From Hydractinia symbiolongicarpus (lineage: Eukaryota > Cnidaria > Hydrozoa > Anthoathecata > Hydractiniidae): DNA of 64,000 nt. The stretch is from contig NC_079875.1 of assembly GCF_029227915.1 (NCBI RefSeq), positions 21,879,001 through 21,943,000 of the forward strand, given 5' to 3'. The position numbers and the translations under genes were made by a program. The notes under the pieces are model-generated. The model had not been told where the DNA came from and searched no databases. It saw only the letters and a list, made by a program, of their open reading frames with translations. Of the stretch, positions 45,141 through 57,400 are shown piece by piece (position 1 is the stretch's first letter; every line of letters begins with the position of its first letter).

Positions 45141-46295
45141 AGGAGAGGCACGGCTGCTGAATAAAAGTTTATAATAAGTGTTGATTTTAAAGACCAGACT
45201 GATTGGCTTGATCGCCTGCTCCACAAACTATAACTATAAACCATACATCATTTTGTTTACATTATTTTTATAATTGAGTATTTTTACGCATTTGTCAAAC
45301 CGGTGGCTAAATTAAAAAACAATGGGATATATTTCCCTTTTTGTGATGGTCACGGGATCAATGTACACAAGGTGATTTAAAAGTTGAAGATCAAAATGGC
45401 AAAAATGTTGAACAACATGTAAAGAACATATTTTTATTATTTTGTACTACTTAACTTGCCAATAAAATAGCGAGTAAAGATAAAGAAAATAAAAAACCAA
45501 GGAAGAAAGACGAAGCCATCATATTGCACGTTCGATTTGTTATTGAAGGTTTACGGTCTGTATATTTATTCATTTGGCGCCATCTCATGATAACAAACTT
45601 TATCGTTCGAAGCTGGTAGTATGTTGTGGAAAAGGGACTCAAAACATGAAAAAATATTGTTGCTGGTTATGACAGATATTTTTTTAGTTCAAAGAAGTTT
45701 AAGCGAAGGTTATAAAAAGCTGTTACCACTATAGTACGTAAAATATTCTTGGTTATCTCAAGTAAAAGATGTTATTTTTGATGTTTACTAAAAAGTACAT
45801 TTAAAACCTACTTATTTTCACCCCATACAGCCATGGAATTTCTGTAAAAATGTTGTTGGAAAGATATATAGGTACTTAGTCGTGAAATATAGTTTTTTAT
45901 TTGGTATTATAGTAGTTATCTTAGCCAATACATCTTTACGATAATTCAATTGTACATGCGTTCCATCGTTTTACAATATCGGAAAAAAGGAGGTAAAAAT
46001 CGTGTTTTTATGAGAGTTTGTTAGAGACGAAAGCGTGTTTTCTCCAGTTTTTTAACTTCCGTCGTATCAATTTCTTTCAAATTTTCAGGAAACGTTAATA
46101 ATAATAAGATACAACTTATGGGTACTTTTTATTAATGTTTACCTCCTCTGATCGCAAAATAAGCTGCGTTGGAGTGTTAATTTTCCCGAATTATCGTAAA
46201 GGTGTATTTTAGGATTTAGAAATCTATATATATTTTTCTCTCGCTTAAAATTTATTTTCTGGCTGCCACAAAATAGTTTCTTGTTCACCTCTCCT
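45141..46295. mobile_element. TTAA-flanked element with short inverted ends (piggyBac-like MITE)
   Basis: The left end is TTAA followed by AGGAGAGGCAC, and the right end is the complement, CACCTCTCCT followed by TTAA. The inverted ends match for 8 bp and the TTAA is duplicated outside. The 1,155-bp body has no ORF of note but contains blocks also present at 27,310-27,400 and 31,120-31,316. TTAA duplication is the piggyBac target preference. The short inverted match means the call is tentative. Confidence 0.45.
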
Positions 46296-48414
46296 TTAAA
46301 CAAAAGGACTTTGGAGTGGGCTTAAAAGTGAGAAATGGGTAGTGGACATACGTGTCCGGCAATTTATTTTTTAAAAGATTTAAATATGAAATTTCATTTG
46401 GTAGACTAAGCACGAGTTACGGACTGGCAGTTGGAGATATTCCTGAGTGTTGAATTTTGTAAAAGGTTCGTATTAACATATTAGAAATATTTTTTGATTG
46501 TCATAGCAGGTCGACAAAGTGGAGGTGTAGGATTTGATTCTGTAATTGTTTCAATGTACATCTCTTCCGTTTGTTTTTATTTACATCTTCGTCTTAAAAC
46601 AAGCTGAAAAGTGTTGAGAAAAATGTCAGGTGCAAAATCAAAAAATTTAAATGATGACATCAAAAGTTTTTTCAATTTTGTTTATCTTATCAACCCACAC
46701 CAGTCTCGAGAAACACCTAGAGGTCCAGCCTCAACAGAGTTATATATAGAGATTTTTCTATTAGGCATTTATTTCTTCGTTTTTCGTTTATTCGCGAATG
46801 CAAAAAACGCGAAAAAAATATGCTTGGGTGAGACAGATTTTACTTTTGAAGTAAGAAAGATTCTATCCGAATTGTGCACTGGTTTCTGAATTTTCACTTG
46901 AGCCTACACCAGCTTGGTAAAGGAAAAACTATTAGTTCAAGATTCTCTTTAAAATGTACAAATGCATCCTACAGACGTTCTGCAGACTACAACATTGGAA
47001 TGCATGATGTTCGTAAGATGATAGAGAACGGCAAAGTTTGTAAAAAAAAATTTTGTCTTCACGTAAACCATTTCCCATCCTTTTTCAAGTGATTGTTCAC
47101 GTTTTTTATATAAGAGCAAACTATAAAAGGACATGTGGCTTCAGAGCTCTGAAACTGTAAGGCTTCGTCAATACCCAGAAGTACTGAAATACTTCTTTTA
47201 CACTTCAAAAATGGAAAAATAGGAGGAAAATTAAGAACAATTTTTAGAATATTTTATCATATAAAGTCTTCTTATAGGAAACAGGCATTTTTTTCTATAA
47301 AATATGAAACAGAAATGCTGCACATCAACATAAAGATCTCACATTTTCACCATCTTTTACTTTCAGTAAACTTTACCAGCATAACTTTCAAAATTTCGCT
47401 TGCAGTTCTTCAAATACTCTGTTCTGCAAAACATCACACTTCGATGTTGTTAGGTTGAAAACTATCCCGATTTCTAACTCTTCTGTTTAGGCTAAAATAT
47501 TACTGATTTTAGTCACACAGAATTGTGCTGTGAAGTAAATATGGGAAAATGCTTAAAATGTAGAACAAAATTAGAACAATTTAGGCTGGTTCTATTGAAA
47601 AAATACCCTAGCCCGAAGCCAAATTTCATGCTTCTTTTAAAAAAGATTTTCCTATTCAAAGGTATATATTGTTCAACTCCCAGTGAGGCTAATAAAAACA
47701 ACACAATCTGTTTCTCATCATGTTCACACAAAATAATTCTGTTATCATATTTTACAAAAACAATCTTCCATGAAGACAAGAACTGCAGACTTGAATTATC
47801 ATGAGACGGAACGAGCAAACGACTCAATGGAAATAAGGTTGCCTCAAAAAACTATTTTTGTGATATATAATTTAAAAAATATATATTAAAAAGTATTATT
47901 AATTCAACTAAAAATAAAAGAAGAAAAAAAAACTAGAAAATTAATAGAATAACAAATTTATAAATTAATGTTAGCAAATAAATTATACACGACTGCTGAA
48001 ATTAAACAAATATATTTAACATAAAAAATAAATAAAACTATTTCGATTCAACAAAACACAAAAAAATTAATTTCGTTCAAATGTTTCTATCTATTCATAA
48101 CAAGAGAAAAAACAGGTCTGGGTTGGTTTATTACATGCCAATTTCAAACTTACGGTAGCATTAAAACCATGGAAACAGATATATCTTACAGAACGGCGAC
48201 TTGTATTTTGAATACGTTTTTTAGGTAGGTCGATGTCTCCTCCATGATGCATTAGATTATGCGTACATACATATGCTGACAATGGATTGGTCATTTCTTT
48301 ACTTGCATTTCATACTTGCATTGTGTTATACACCTCAAACATTTTTTTTAACAATTTGGCTTTGTGGTACGACCTTCCAAATATCCCTGTTATAGTCTTG
48401 GAATTTTTCTTAAA
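46296..48414. other. Intergenic region, no gene assigned
   Basis: Short open frames at 46,624-47,090 (beginning MSGAKSKNLNDDIKSFF) and 47,523-47,804 have no recognisable domain, and codon structure does not distinguish them from noise. The last part, beyond the thioredoxin-headed gene's stop at 48,415, should be its 3' UTR; A+T-rich runs lie at 47,860-48,070. Confidence 0.4.
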
Positions 48415-51400
48415 TTACCCTCTAGGAGGCGAAGGAATTTTAGACTTCTTATATTTTTCCATCGTCTTCGTGAAGGTTTCTTCCTGTCCCAAGTTTACGT
48501 CACCTGATTTTTCATTGTGGTTGGCCATATCATCGTCATTAAATATGCCTTGGATTGGTTTTACAACTTGGAATTCAAAATGATCGAATTCGATATCGCT
48601 TTTTTTAGAGGCTTCTGTTTCGCTTATTTTTTCTTTCTTCGTGCGTGTTTTCTTGCGATGGGGCAGTTTTCTTTTCGTCTTCTCTTTTTTCTTGCTGCTT
48701 TTCTGATGTTTTTCAGTTTTTGCGTGTTCAGTATGAAAAATAGTTTTGTTTTTATGTAGAGCAACCAGTGATTTCATTGGTAGATCTTTGGTATACAATG
48801 CATCTTTTTGAACAGTTTGATTTCTTTGATTCGTTGGTGCAGATATAACAGACTTCTCTTCGTTTTTACCAGTAATATTAAACTTCTTTTGCAGCGCAGT
48901 CAAAAATAGCTTCACTTGTGAGACGCTATGCGATTTCTCATAATTTTTCAACAGCGCTTTAACCTTTCCTTTTAAGTGCTCTTTACCTTTCGCGTTCCTT
49001 TTCGTTCTCGCTGTTTGCTCTTGCTTTTCTTCGTCACGTTTCATTAGCTTCATTCTTCTCCGCAGATGATGATGACGCATCAACAGAACGTGATCATTAT
49101 TGAAGTACTTTCGTTCAGGGATGAAATTCTTCTTCGAGATAATTTCTGTATCATAACCAATGGTGTGCTTTTTATCCCACTCTGTATCGTCAACTGCCGG
49201 TTGTATAGCTGGATACTTGTTTACAAGTTTGCTGGCTTCTTCCATCTCTTCGTTGTAGGTGTAGATACTGCCTTTAGCAAAAGCACTACGTGGAAGATCT
49301 TTAACGTTACTTGTAGAAACAATAGGGTGGTTTGGCACGCCGTTTAATTCATTAAAGAGACTGACTTTCATGTTTTTGCTCATCATTGGGGAATAAACTG
49401 GACTGGAGTGTTTTCCCAGTAACGCACCAACCTGTGGCGTTAATGAACCAGTTGCTTTCGAGTCAATGGTCAAAGTGGGTGTCTGGCCAACTTTTTGACT
49501 TTTTGAGCTAATCAATGAGTCGGTTGTTTGAATTTGATCTGGTTCATAGATTTTACCAGAGGGTGTACGATGCCTAAGCGGAGCGATGTAAACCGTTTTA
49601 ATGCTGCTCGTATCAAACGCCGTTTTGTTCGCGTTTAAAGGCAAATGCTTTTCCATTGATGAGTTCACCACAGACGAGCCAATCTTTCTTTTTATGCCAG
49701 AAAATGCAGTAGGTATTGCGTTTGCCGCTGGAGTTGTCTTTTTCTTTTTCTTCGCCTCTTTTTGCATGTATTCTTGCACGCTTTCAATCACCATGGGCTT
49801 GTTATTAGCAACTCCGGTTGTATCGATTAAAAACAGATTCGAAGGAGGTGCTTCCATAGCTTTTGCACCAACTATTGCTGTATCAGAGAGAACTCTCTGG
49901 CTACTATTATGAATATCTGTGTTTTGGCTGATAGCGTGTCCGATGTCATTGTTTGGTGTACTTAAGCTTTGGTTTCTAGTAGCGACTACACTTTCGACTA
50001 TTTTAAACAAAGAAGGTCCCTTAATACCTCTTGTAGAAGCTGCAGCAGATTTTCGTTTCTTATGTTCTTCTGCAATTACAGAGAGTGGAGTTTGAAGTAT
50101 ACTTGAGGCTAGTTCCTTAGCTTCGTGTAAACGGTTTTCTTTCTTTAAAAACTCCAACGTTTGTAAGTACGATTCAAGTGGGCCCGACACGCCATAATTT
50201 CTCTTTTGTGTGTTATTCGCGTGTTGTAATTTGCTTCGAGCCGAGGCGCTATCTGTTTGTGATGGGGCTTGTTTATATGTTGTATCTTCCACAACTTCGA
50301 TGTTTTTATTAATATACTGTTTGCTTGCTTGCTCAAAATTTCGGGAAGTGAGTCGATCGAATAAGTCTTTTTGCTGAGCGAACGACGCCAACTGTGTTGT
50401 CTCAACACCGTTCTGTGTTGACCCGATTTTGTTCGGAATAGTTCGGAAAGTGCTATGTATTGTTCCGATTTTGTTTGTTGATGCGACGGGAACATGTGAG
50501 GATGTTTGAGGTTCTTGTAGTTTCTTACTCAAAATGGAAGGAATATTTGAACTTGTGTAGTATTGCGGCATTTGATGCTTTTGCGGTACTTGTGGTGGCA
50601 CTTGTGAAGTTACTGGCGGAGGTGGCGGTGGTGGTGGCAACTGAAACTGTGGCTGTGGGATTAACACCTGACTTAAAGGCTGAACTCCTTGTGCTGTATT
50701 CTTGTTAGAAGAAACCCTATGCTTTTGCAGAATTTTATCGTATATCTGTCTTTCCAAACTTTCTATTTCAGGTGTCACTTGAGGCAATGGTTTTTGGTCG
50801 TATGTTGTGGTGACTGTTGGCAAAACTTGTTGGTTCGTCTTAGCTGATTCGGGTGGAAGGTTTATAGTTCCTCTAAATGCTGCTTGCGTTGCATCTTGTT
50901 GAAGATGATTCCAACGCCCCATGTTGGTACTTGTCGGAAAACCAGCCCAATATCTTTGCTTGTTTGATAGAAATCTATTCGGCGTGACGGTTGTAAAATA
51001 TCCGTTTTTTAATTGATTAAATTTTCGATTTCTTGTCCAACCTGGATTACCAATAGGTTGTGTTCTTCGGAACGCATAATTTTCGTTTTCCTCATTTAAC
51101 GCATTCATTCGATCTCTGTATAATTTCTTGTAATACCATGACTTTAATCGACGTGGATTCATGTTCATGAAACTAAAAACTTGATCAGGCGCTACTTTGG
51201 CTGGTGTTATAATGGTGTTCGGCTGTATAAACGACGCTGGACTATACGTTGGATGTTGAGGTACCAAGCCTTCGTTTACACTATACGCTTCATTTTCCGC
51301 ATGTGTGACACTGTTATAATTTTGCTGCGTTGTGCGAAGATTATATAAGGCATCTGCTTGACTGGGCGCTTTCTGCAACGCCCATGTTTTGTCAGTGTCA

Positions 51401-54400
51401 TCAGCAGAGGACTTGTCTGTCTTTACAATTCTTGAGATATTCTCCATGTCTCTTGATATTAGACCCGCTATGACTCTTTTAGCAGCCATATCTTCCTTCC
51501 TGGAATCGAGTAACGGTCGCTTGTGGAAATAATACTCATACATGTGTTCGTAAATATTTTTAAGCACGGTTGCTAGTGAAACATTTATTGGAAGTCTTAT
51601 AGACAAAGTTTTCAATTTTGAATTCGCTTCCGAATTAGTGCCGGGTAGAGTCGTCAACATTATGGATTTGTCGTCCATCTTCGGCATAGCGAAACGCAAC
51701 GGTGCTTGCTTGACATCGTGTTTCACCTGAGGATGTTGAAGGGATTGCATTTTCGCTTGATACGCCTTCCTTTCTTCTTCCATTTTAAGCTCTCGATAAT
51801 TTTGTTTTAGTAGTTTGATTCTATCAGCAGGTGACAAATCTTCATAAGCGTTATTAAGTTTATCCTTTTGACTAGATTGTTGTGGTGGTTCAACTGTTAT
51901 GGGATGACCATTCCGACCATACGGTCCGCTTACCTTCATGAGGTATTTTCCTTCAAGTAATAAGAATATGTAATATTTCGAGGGAGCTCTCCTGTGCAAA
52001 TTACGCAAAAACTAGATTCGTTTGAAAAGAACAAAAATTTTTTCTTGTTTTCTTTTTCTTGTTGGGTATAAAAGAGCAGGCTTCTAAGGGAAGTGATACA
52101 TATTCAAAAGACATGGCAACAATCCCAATTTTACGTAAAAAGTATCATTGCTTTTTTAGAGCCAATCTGAATTAGAACGAAATATCCCGCCATTATAGTT
52201 GTAAAAGTAGTTTAAAATGCTGCTTCCATATGTGTTTTTTCAATTCACGGCATGATAAAAAGAACCTTCCCCTCATGCAAACCTATATAACATGCTGGTT
52301 AAACACATGTATGTACATACTGATCGATGTTACCTCCTTGTATGAAGGTAACACATTATTTGGTCTCAGTTGTTACTTAAAGAGTCTAATTAATACATTC
52401 ATAGCCTGAGAATTAAAAATGACTGTCTGCTCAAAAAAAGTATATCTCTATAATAAACTGAACGCTTGGTCCATGTCAATACTTCTAGGCAAGAAAGCCT
52501 GGAAACGAAGATGCAGCATCGAAATAGTTGGGGAACAATTCAAAATATTCGACGATGACGTCATTGCGCGGCTAAGTGACGTTCAGTTTCATCTTGTTGA
52601 TATACTACACGCCACTCCAAAGATGTTTTATGACACCGCAAAAAACACCAGATGGTGAAAGAAGGCCTTTATTCGAAGCGTGAAATAGTGGATAAGTACA
52701 GTAGACTTCCGATAACTCAAACCCCCAATAACTCGAACTTCCAGTAACTCGAACTGTTTTTGAATTCCCGTTGAACTTTCACTAATACTTCTCACAAAAA
52801 TCACTCGATTAACCTCCGATAACTCGAACATTCGTTAAGTCGAACCATTTTTCCTGTCGCCTGGACAAAAATTCCCGCGATAATTCGAACTGCAGAGGAA
52901 AAATGAAAACAATCTCAGTAAAAAGTGACTACTTTTCTTTCAATAATATAAATTTTCTTCCAAAGTGGACAAAAACTTTTTTCTCCTGTAAATTGTAAAA
53001 TGCACTCTCAATTTTAATTGACAGAGACGTTACCGCTACAATGAAACAGAGTCACATGAGAACTTTTTTTCAGTGATGTGTAACTATGACTGTATACCTT
53101 TCTTGTTAGAATGGAAAAGAAAAAAAACTTTTAAAAACTCGAACTATTTTCACTTATCGGCCAAAGTTCGAGTTATCGAATGCCCCGGTAAGTCGAACAT
53201 TCGATAACTCGAACTATTATTTTGGTCCCTTGGAGGTTCGAGTAGTTATCCGGAGTGTACTGTAATTATTTAGATATATGATTTGCAGTCTTTTAAAATA
53301 GATGAATATTTGTAAGCTCAAATTCAACTTTAAAACAAGTTGACTACATAAGAAAGAACTTGAGAAGTTGGTTTTTAAATCTGTAAATCTTTTCTTCTTT
53401 TTTTCTTGTTCTTAACATTTTGGAATCCACTAATTTGCATGACATCATCAAGTTGCTGTGAGTGGGGTGTTGTATTTAACAGTTTTAGCAAGGTATATAT
53501 GTATCCAGTCATTAAACATTTTATATGATTTTTTATAATTATTAATTATACTAGAAATTATTTGTTTTAGTAGAGCTACTTGATGATGTCATAATTTGGA
53601 ATAATTACAGAAAATTCAAATTCCTTTAAAACCAATAAAACTTTTTATAAAAAAATATAAAGATTCCTAGAAAATCTATTAAGCTCTTTAATATGATATC
53701 AACTTGTATTTAAATATATAAATATAGAAAAAAAATAGTTTTTTAAGGGAAATAAATTCGCCAAATTTTAGGGAAAAACTTTGTACTTTATCTTCATTGT
53801 TTTTGTATTATACAAAGCATTAGTATTAAAAAATTGTTTTTTGGACTCACATGCAACTATCTGCGAAATTGAATTGTCCTTAATTTTTTTCCCTTAGGGC
53901 GAGTAATTAAAAACAATAGAATATAAATTAATAATAATAATAATTAAAACTTGTTAAATAAATTGATAACAACAACTTTTTCTCGCCGGAAATATACTAG
54001 CGTGACGTTTTTCTCAGAATATTTCTTCTAAATTCTTCTGCGTGATAATTAAAACATCTGAAAATAACTACACTGTTCTCATGCGTGTTAAGTTTACATC
54101 GTGCCACAAGCGTTTACTGTTCATGCATTATAACGATTTCACAACAACAATAACAACACGTCAAAATACTAGTCGTCTGGATATCCGACATTTCCATCTG
54201 TAACCAAAACAAACATGCAATAAAATGACGTCAAATAAAAGTGGAACACGTTGAATGTTTGTGACGTCATTTTAATGATAGGGAAACGTTTAACAGAACA
54301 GTAACGTCGAACACGTTGAATGTTTGTGACGTCATTTTAATGATAGGGAAACGTTTAACAGAACAGTAACGTCGAACACGTTGAATGTTTGTGACGTCAT

Positions 54401-57400
54401 TTTAATGATAGGGAAACGTTTAACAGGACAGTAATGTCGAATTGTTGCAGTGAATAACACCAATCAGATGTTGCCGAAATTATTTTAAATATGGAGTCAC
54501 TTATTTTTCGTCATGCCGTGAACTGAATACGTCACTTCGTTCCCAGGGTTACATGCATTCCCAGGGTCTTATTTACTATGAACACTAGGGAAACGTAATA
54601 ACCAATTTCTATTGGGCGATAATATACGCGTAAAAAATTTTTTCTTTCAAAAATATTTTTTGCAAATTTCTTAAAACAAAAATTTCTTCCCTTAGTGCTT
54701 ATCTTATCCGCCCTTTTTTCGAAGGTTTTAAAATAACGCCAGACATTTCCAAGCCCAACCCTTATGGTTGTTCATTATCTAACTGTCATGCAAACAGAGA
54801 AACCACACCTGTTACACTACAAAACTACCTCATTCTTTTCGCGCAAAAAAAATCAGGAAATCCTAATAATTTGTGAATTTTTAGCACAGAATGAAACAAA
54901 GCAAAATTTAATAAAGCGAAGATTAAAAAAAAACACTGACACCAAAAAATCATAACAAGAAAATTAAGTGTGCTCGTGAAGACAATACTTCTCTTCGAAA
55001 AATATTTGATACTAATTTTACGTTATTCGCAAAAATTAATACCAGCAAAATAACTTTTTTAAACCGCAAATATATCTACCTGCAAGAGATTAGTACGATT
55101 ATGAAGGTAATATATTCCATGTTGGTTAATACATCTCTAAGCAGAGAAACAAACAAATATTTCCATACCTTGTTCTTTCGGTTCGTAACTGAATTTTATT
55201 TTCATCGGTTGTTTTGGCCAGTTGATACCTGGAAGGTTAATTTTTGTACCATTTTTGTACGTCAGTGCATCATGTTTCGGATATCGTACATACGGAGCCT
55301 TCGTAGTTTTCAAGTTTTGCTGCTTCAGTAATTCCGCTTTTTTCTTCGCCATAAGAAAGTTGTAACCAAAGTTTTTTGGTTCCGGATAAGAGTTAGGGTA
55401 GCGCTCTGTCTGTGCTATGTCTGTCTGACCTTTTGTTGACACATATACTTGTGGACGACTTTGTGAAGGTACTTCGGAAATGTAGCTATTAACAACAGGC
55501 GGTGGAGTGGACACCTCCACTGTTTGTGGTGTATTCTGTTTCGCTACTGGAACAGGATAAGTACTCGGTTGCACCACTGGAGCCGCTTGAGTGTTCTGTT
55601 GTGCAATGTATTGATAAGATGGTACTGGATCTTGTTGTTGGACTGCTTGATAAGCAGGTGGCGTGATAAAGGTTGTGTAGTTTATAGTTTTCCAGTTACT
55701 TTCTTCACCATCTTGTTTCCCTTGGAGTGCTTCAGGTGGTATGGGAATAACCGTTTCTGTTGTTTGGTATGCGTCTTTTTGTAGAGCTTGTTCAGTACTC
55801 TCAGGGGCAACTGCGGGAGGGGTGTTTAGTCCATAGTGAGTGTTCTGTTGCGAGAATTGTGGTGTACTGGTTTTTGTCGCATGGCGAGTATCGTGTGCTG
55901 GTAAAAGCATTGTTGCGAGAGAGGGTCCAGCAATTTCTTTACTGTACCCTGTTAGAACTTGTTCAAAATTTTCCCTGTTGTCAAATCCTTTCGCGTATTC
56001 AAGTTGGTTATTGTCAGCATTGCGGTATTGTGTCCAACTCTGTGCGTACTGTTTTTGTAGATTACTTGGATCACCATTTAATGACGTCAAAAAACTGTTC
56101 TGTAGCGTCGCTTGCACAATGGCGTCTAGAATAATATGTATGTGACGGTGTATGTGCATATAACGTGCTAACACAATGCTAAATAAATATTGCTTTGAAA
56201 CTTTGAAAATAAACATGGTATTTTTTCTCTTGGGATACATCATACCTTCTCAAAGGGTTAATTAGGTGTAATTTACATTATGTGCATTAAAAGGTGTAAA
56301 TTTTTGTAAATTTTTCCATTTTTAAACAAGAATATTGAAACATACAATCTTCGTAATTCCCGCAATACAAATAAAATTTACACAAAACATGACATTTTAG
56401 GGGATATTGTTGAAAAAAGATTTAACGTCCTCAAGTCAGTGGGTGGAAGCTTCTCCAAACGTGGCGAATGTTTCCACTATTCCTTCCGCAAGTTGCTTTG
56501 TTAAAACTGGCTTCATTAAAACAAGTTTTATTGTGGTACGAAAACCTGAGGAAGGGGTTTAAGTCATTTCTAGTAGAACAAAACAGTTTAGAGTTTAAAG
56601 TTGGGAAACAAGATCTATATTAGTATCTTCTGCGTCAGCTAATATAAGTTGCTTACCGACATTTTACTGCGTTAAAAGAGAAGTAAAAATATGATTTTAA
56701 AATAAGCTTAGATTTCTTATTCTAAGCAACAAAAAATTAGCCTAATATATAGACATGTGTACAACTCTACAATATATACAATATTCGTGCGTCTATAAAT
56801 GTCTTCGTGTATATGCAACACGAAATTGTTAACGTGCCACGCTGATCCTCCGAGCAAGCTAGGTTTGCTTTTTAACTTGGGAGATGCGCGATGTTAAAAG
56901 CAAAATGAAATTTTTTTGTTTATTTTCGTTTCTGATGTTTTCTTCTGTACGGTTAGCAAGACAAACATTTGTAGTTCAATAAACGAAAAAACAATTCCAA
57001 TCTGACTATTAGTCACCAATCACCCTCTGCTGGTGTGCTCTCGGATTTAAAAGATCAGTGATATCATAAGTAATAACATGAGCGATGACTTTCTGCTCAA
57101 AAGGTGTTGAGAAAATATTCAATGCTTCGTTATGGAGATTTCAACCGTTTTGTTTAGCTCTGGTTTTAGGAAAGCCATTATGTTTTATAAGAAACAAGTC
57201 ACGTGACTTCGTTTCTTATACGTTGATGACGCAATGGCAGTGGTATCCAATCAAATTCATCATGAGATCGCTTCCTCTTTCGTCTTTTCTTCTTCTTTCT
57301 TCTTTTTTTCTTTTTTAAACTACCCCAAACACCTAAAACTTTTTGTGGTCTTTCCGGTATCAAGCTTTTCTTTGAAAGCTTAAACGTCACTTTGGCGCGC

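Noticed and set aside
46611-47134. Small ORFs starting MSGAKSKNLNDD and neighbours
   Set aside because: No recognisable domain, no splice structure I could support, and overlapping open frames on the other strand.
52419-52658. 79-codon plus-strand ORF
   Set aside because: No recognisable family, antisense to a large locus, and chance length in this composition.
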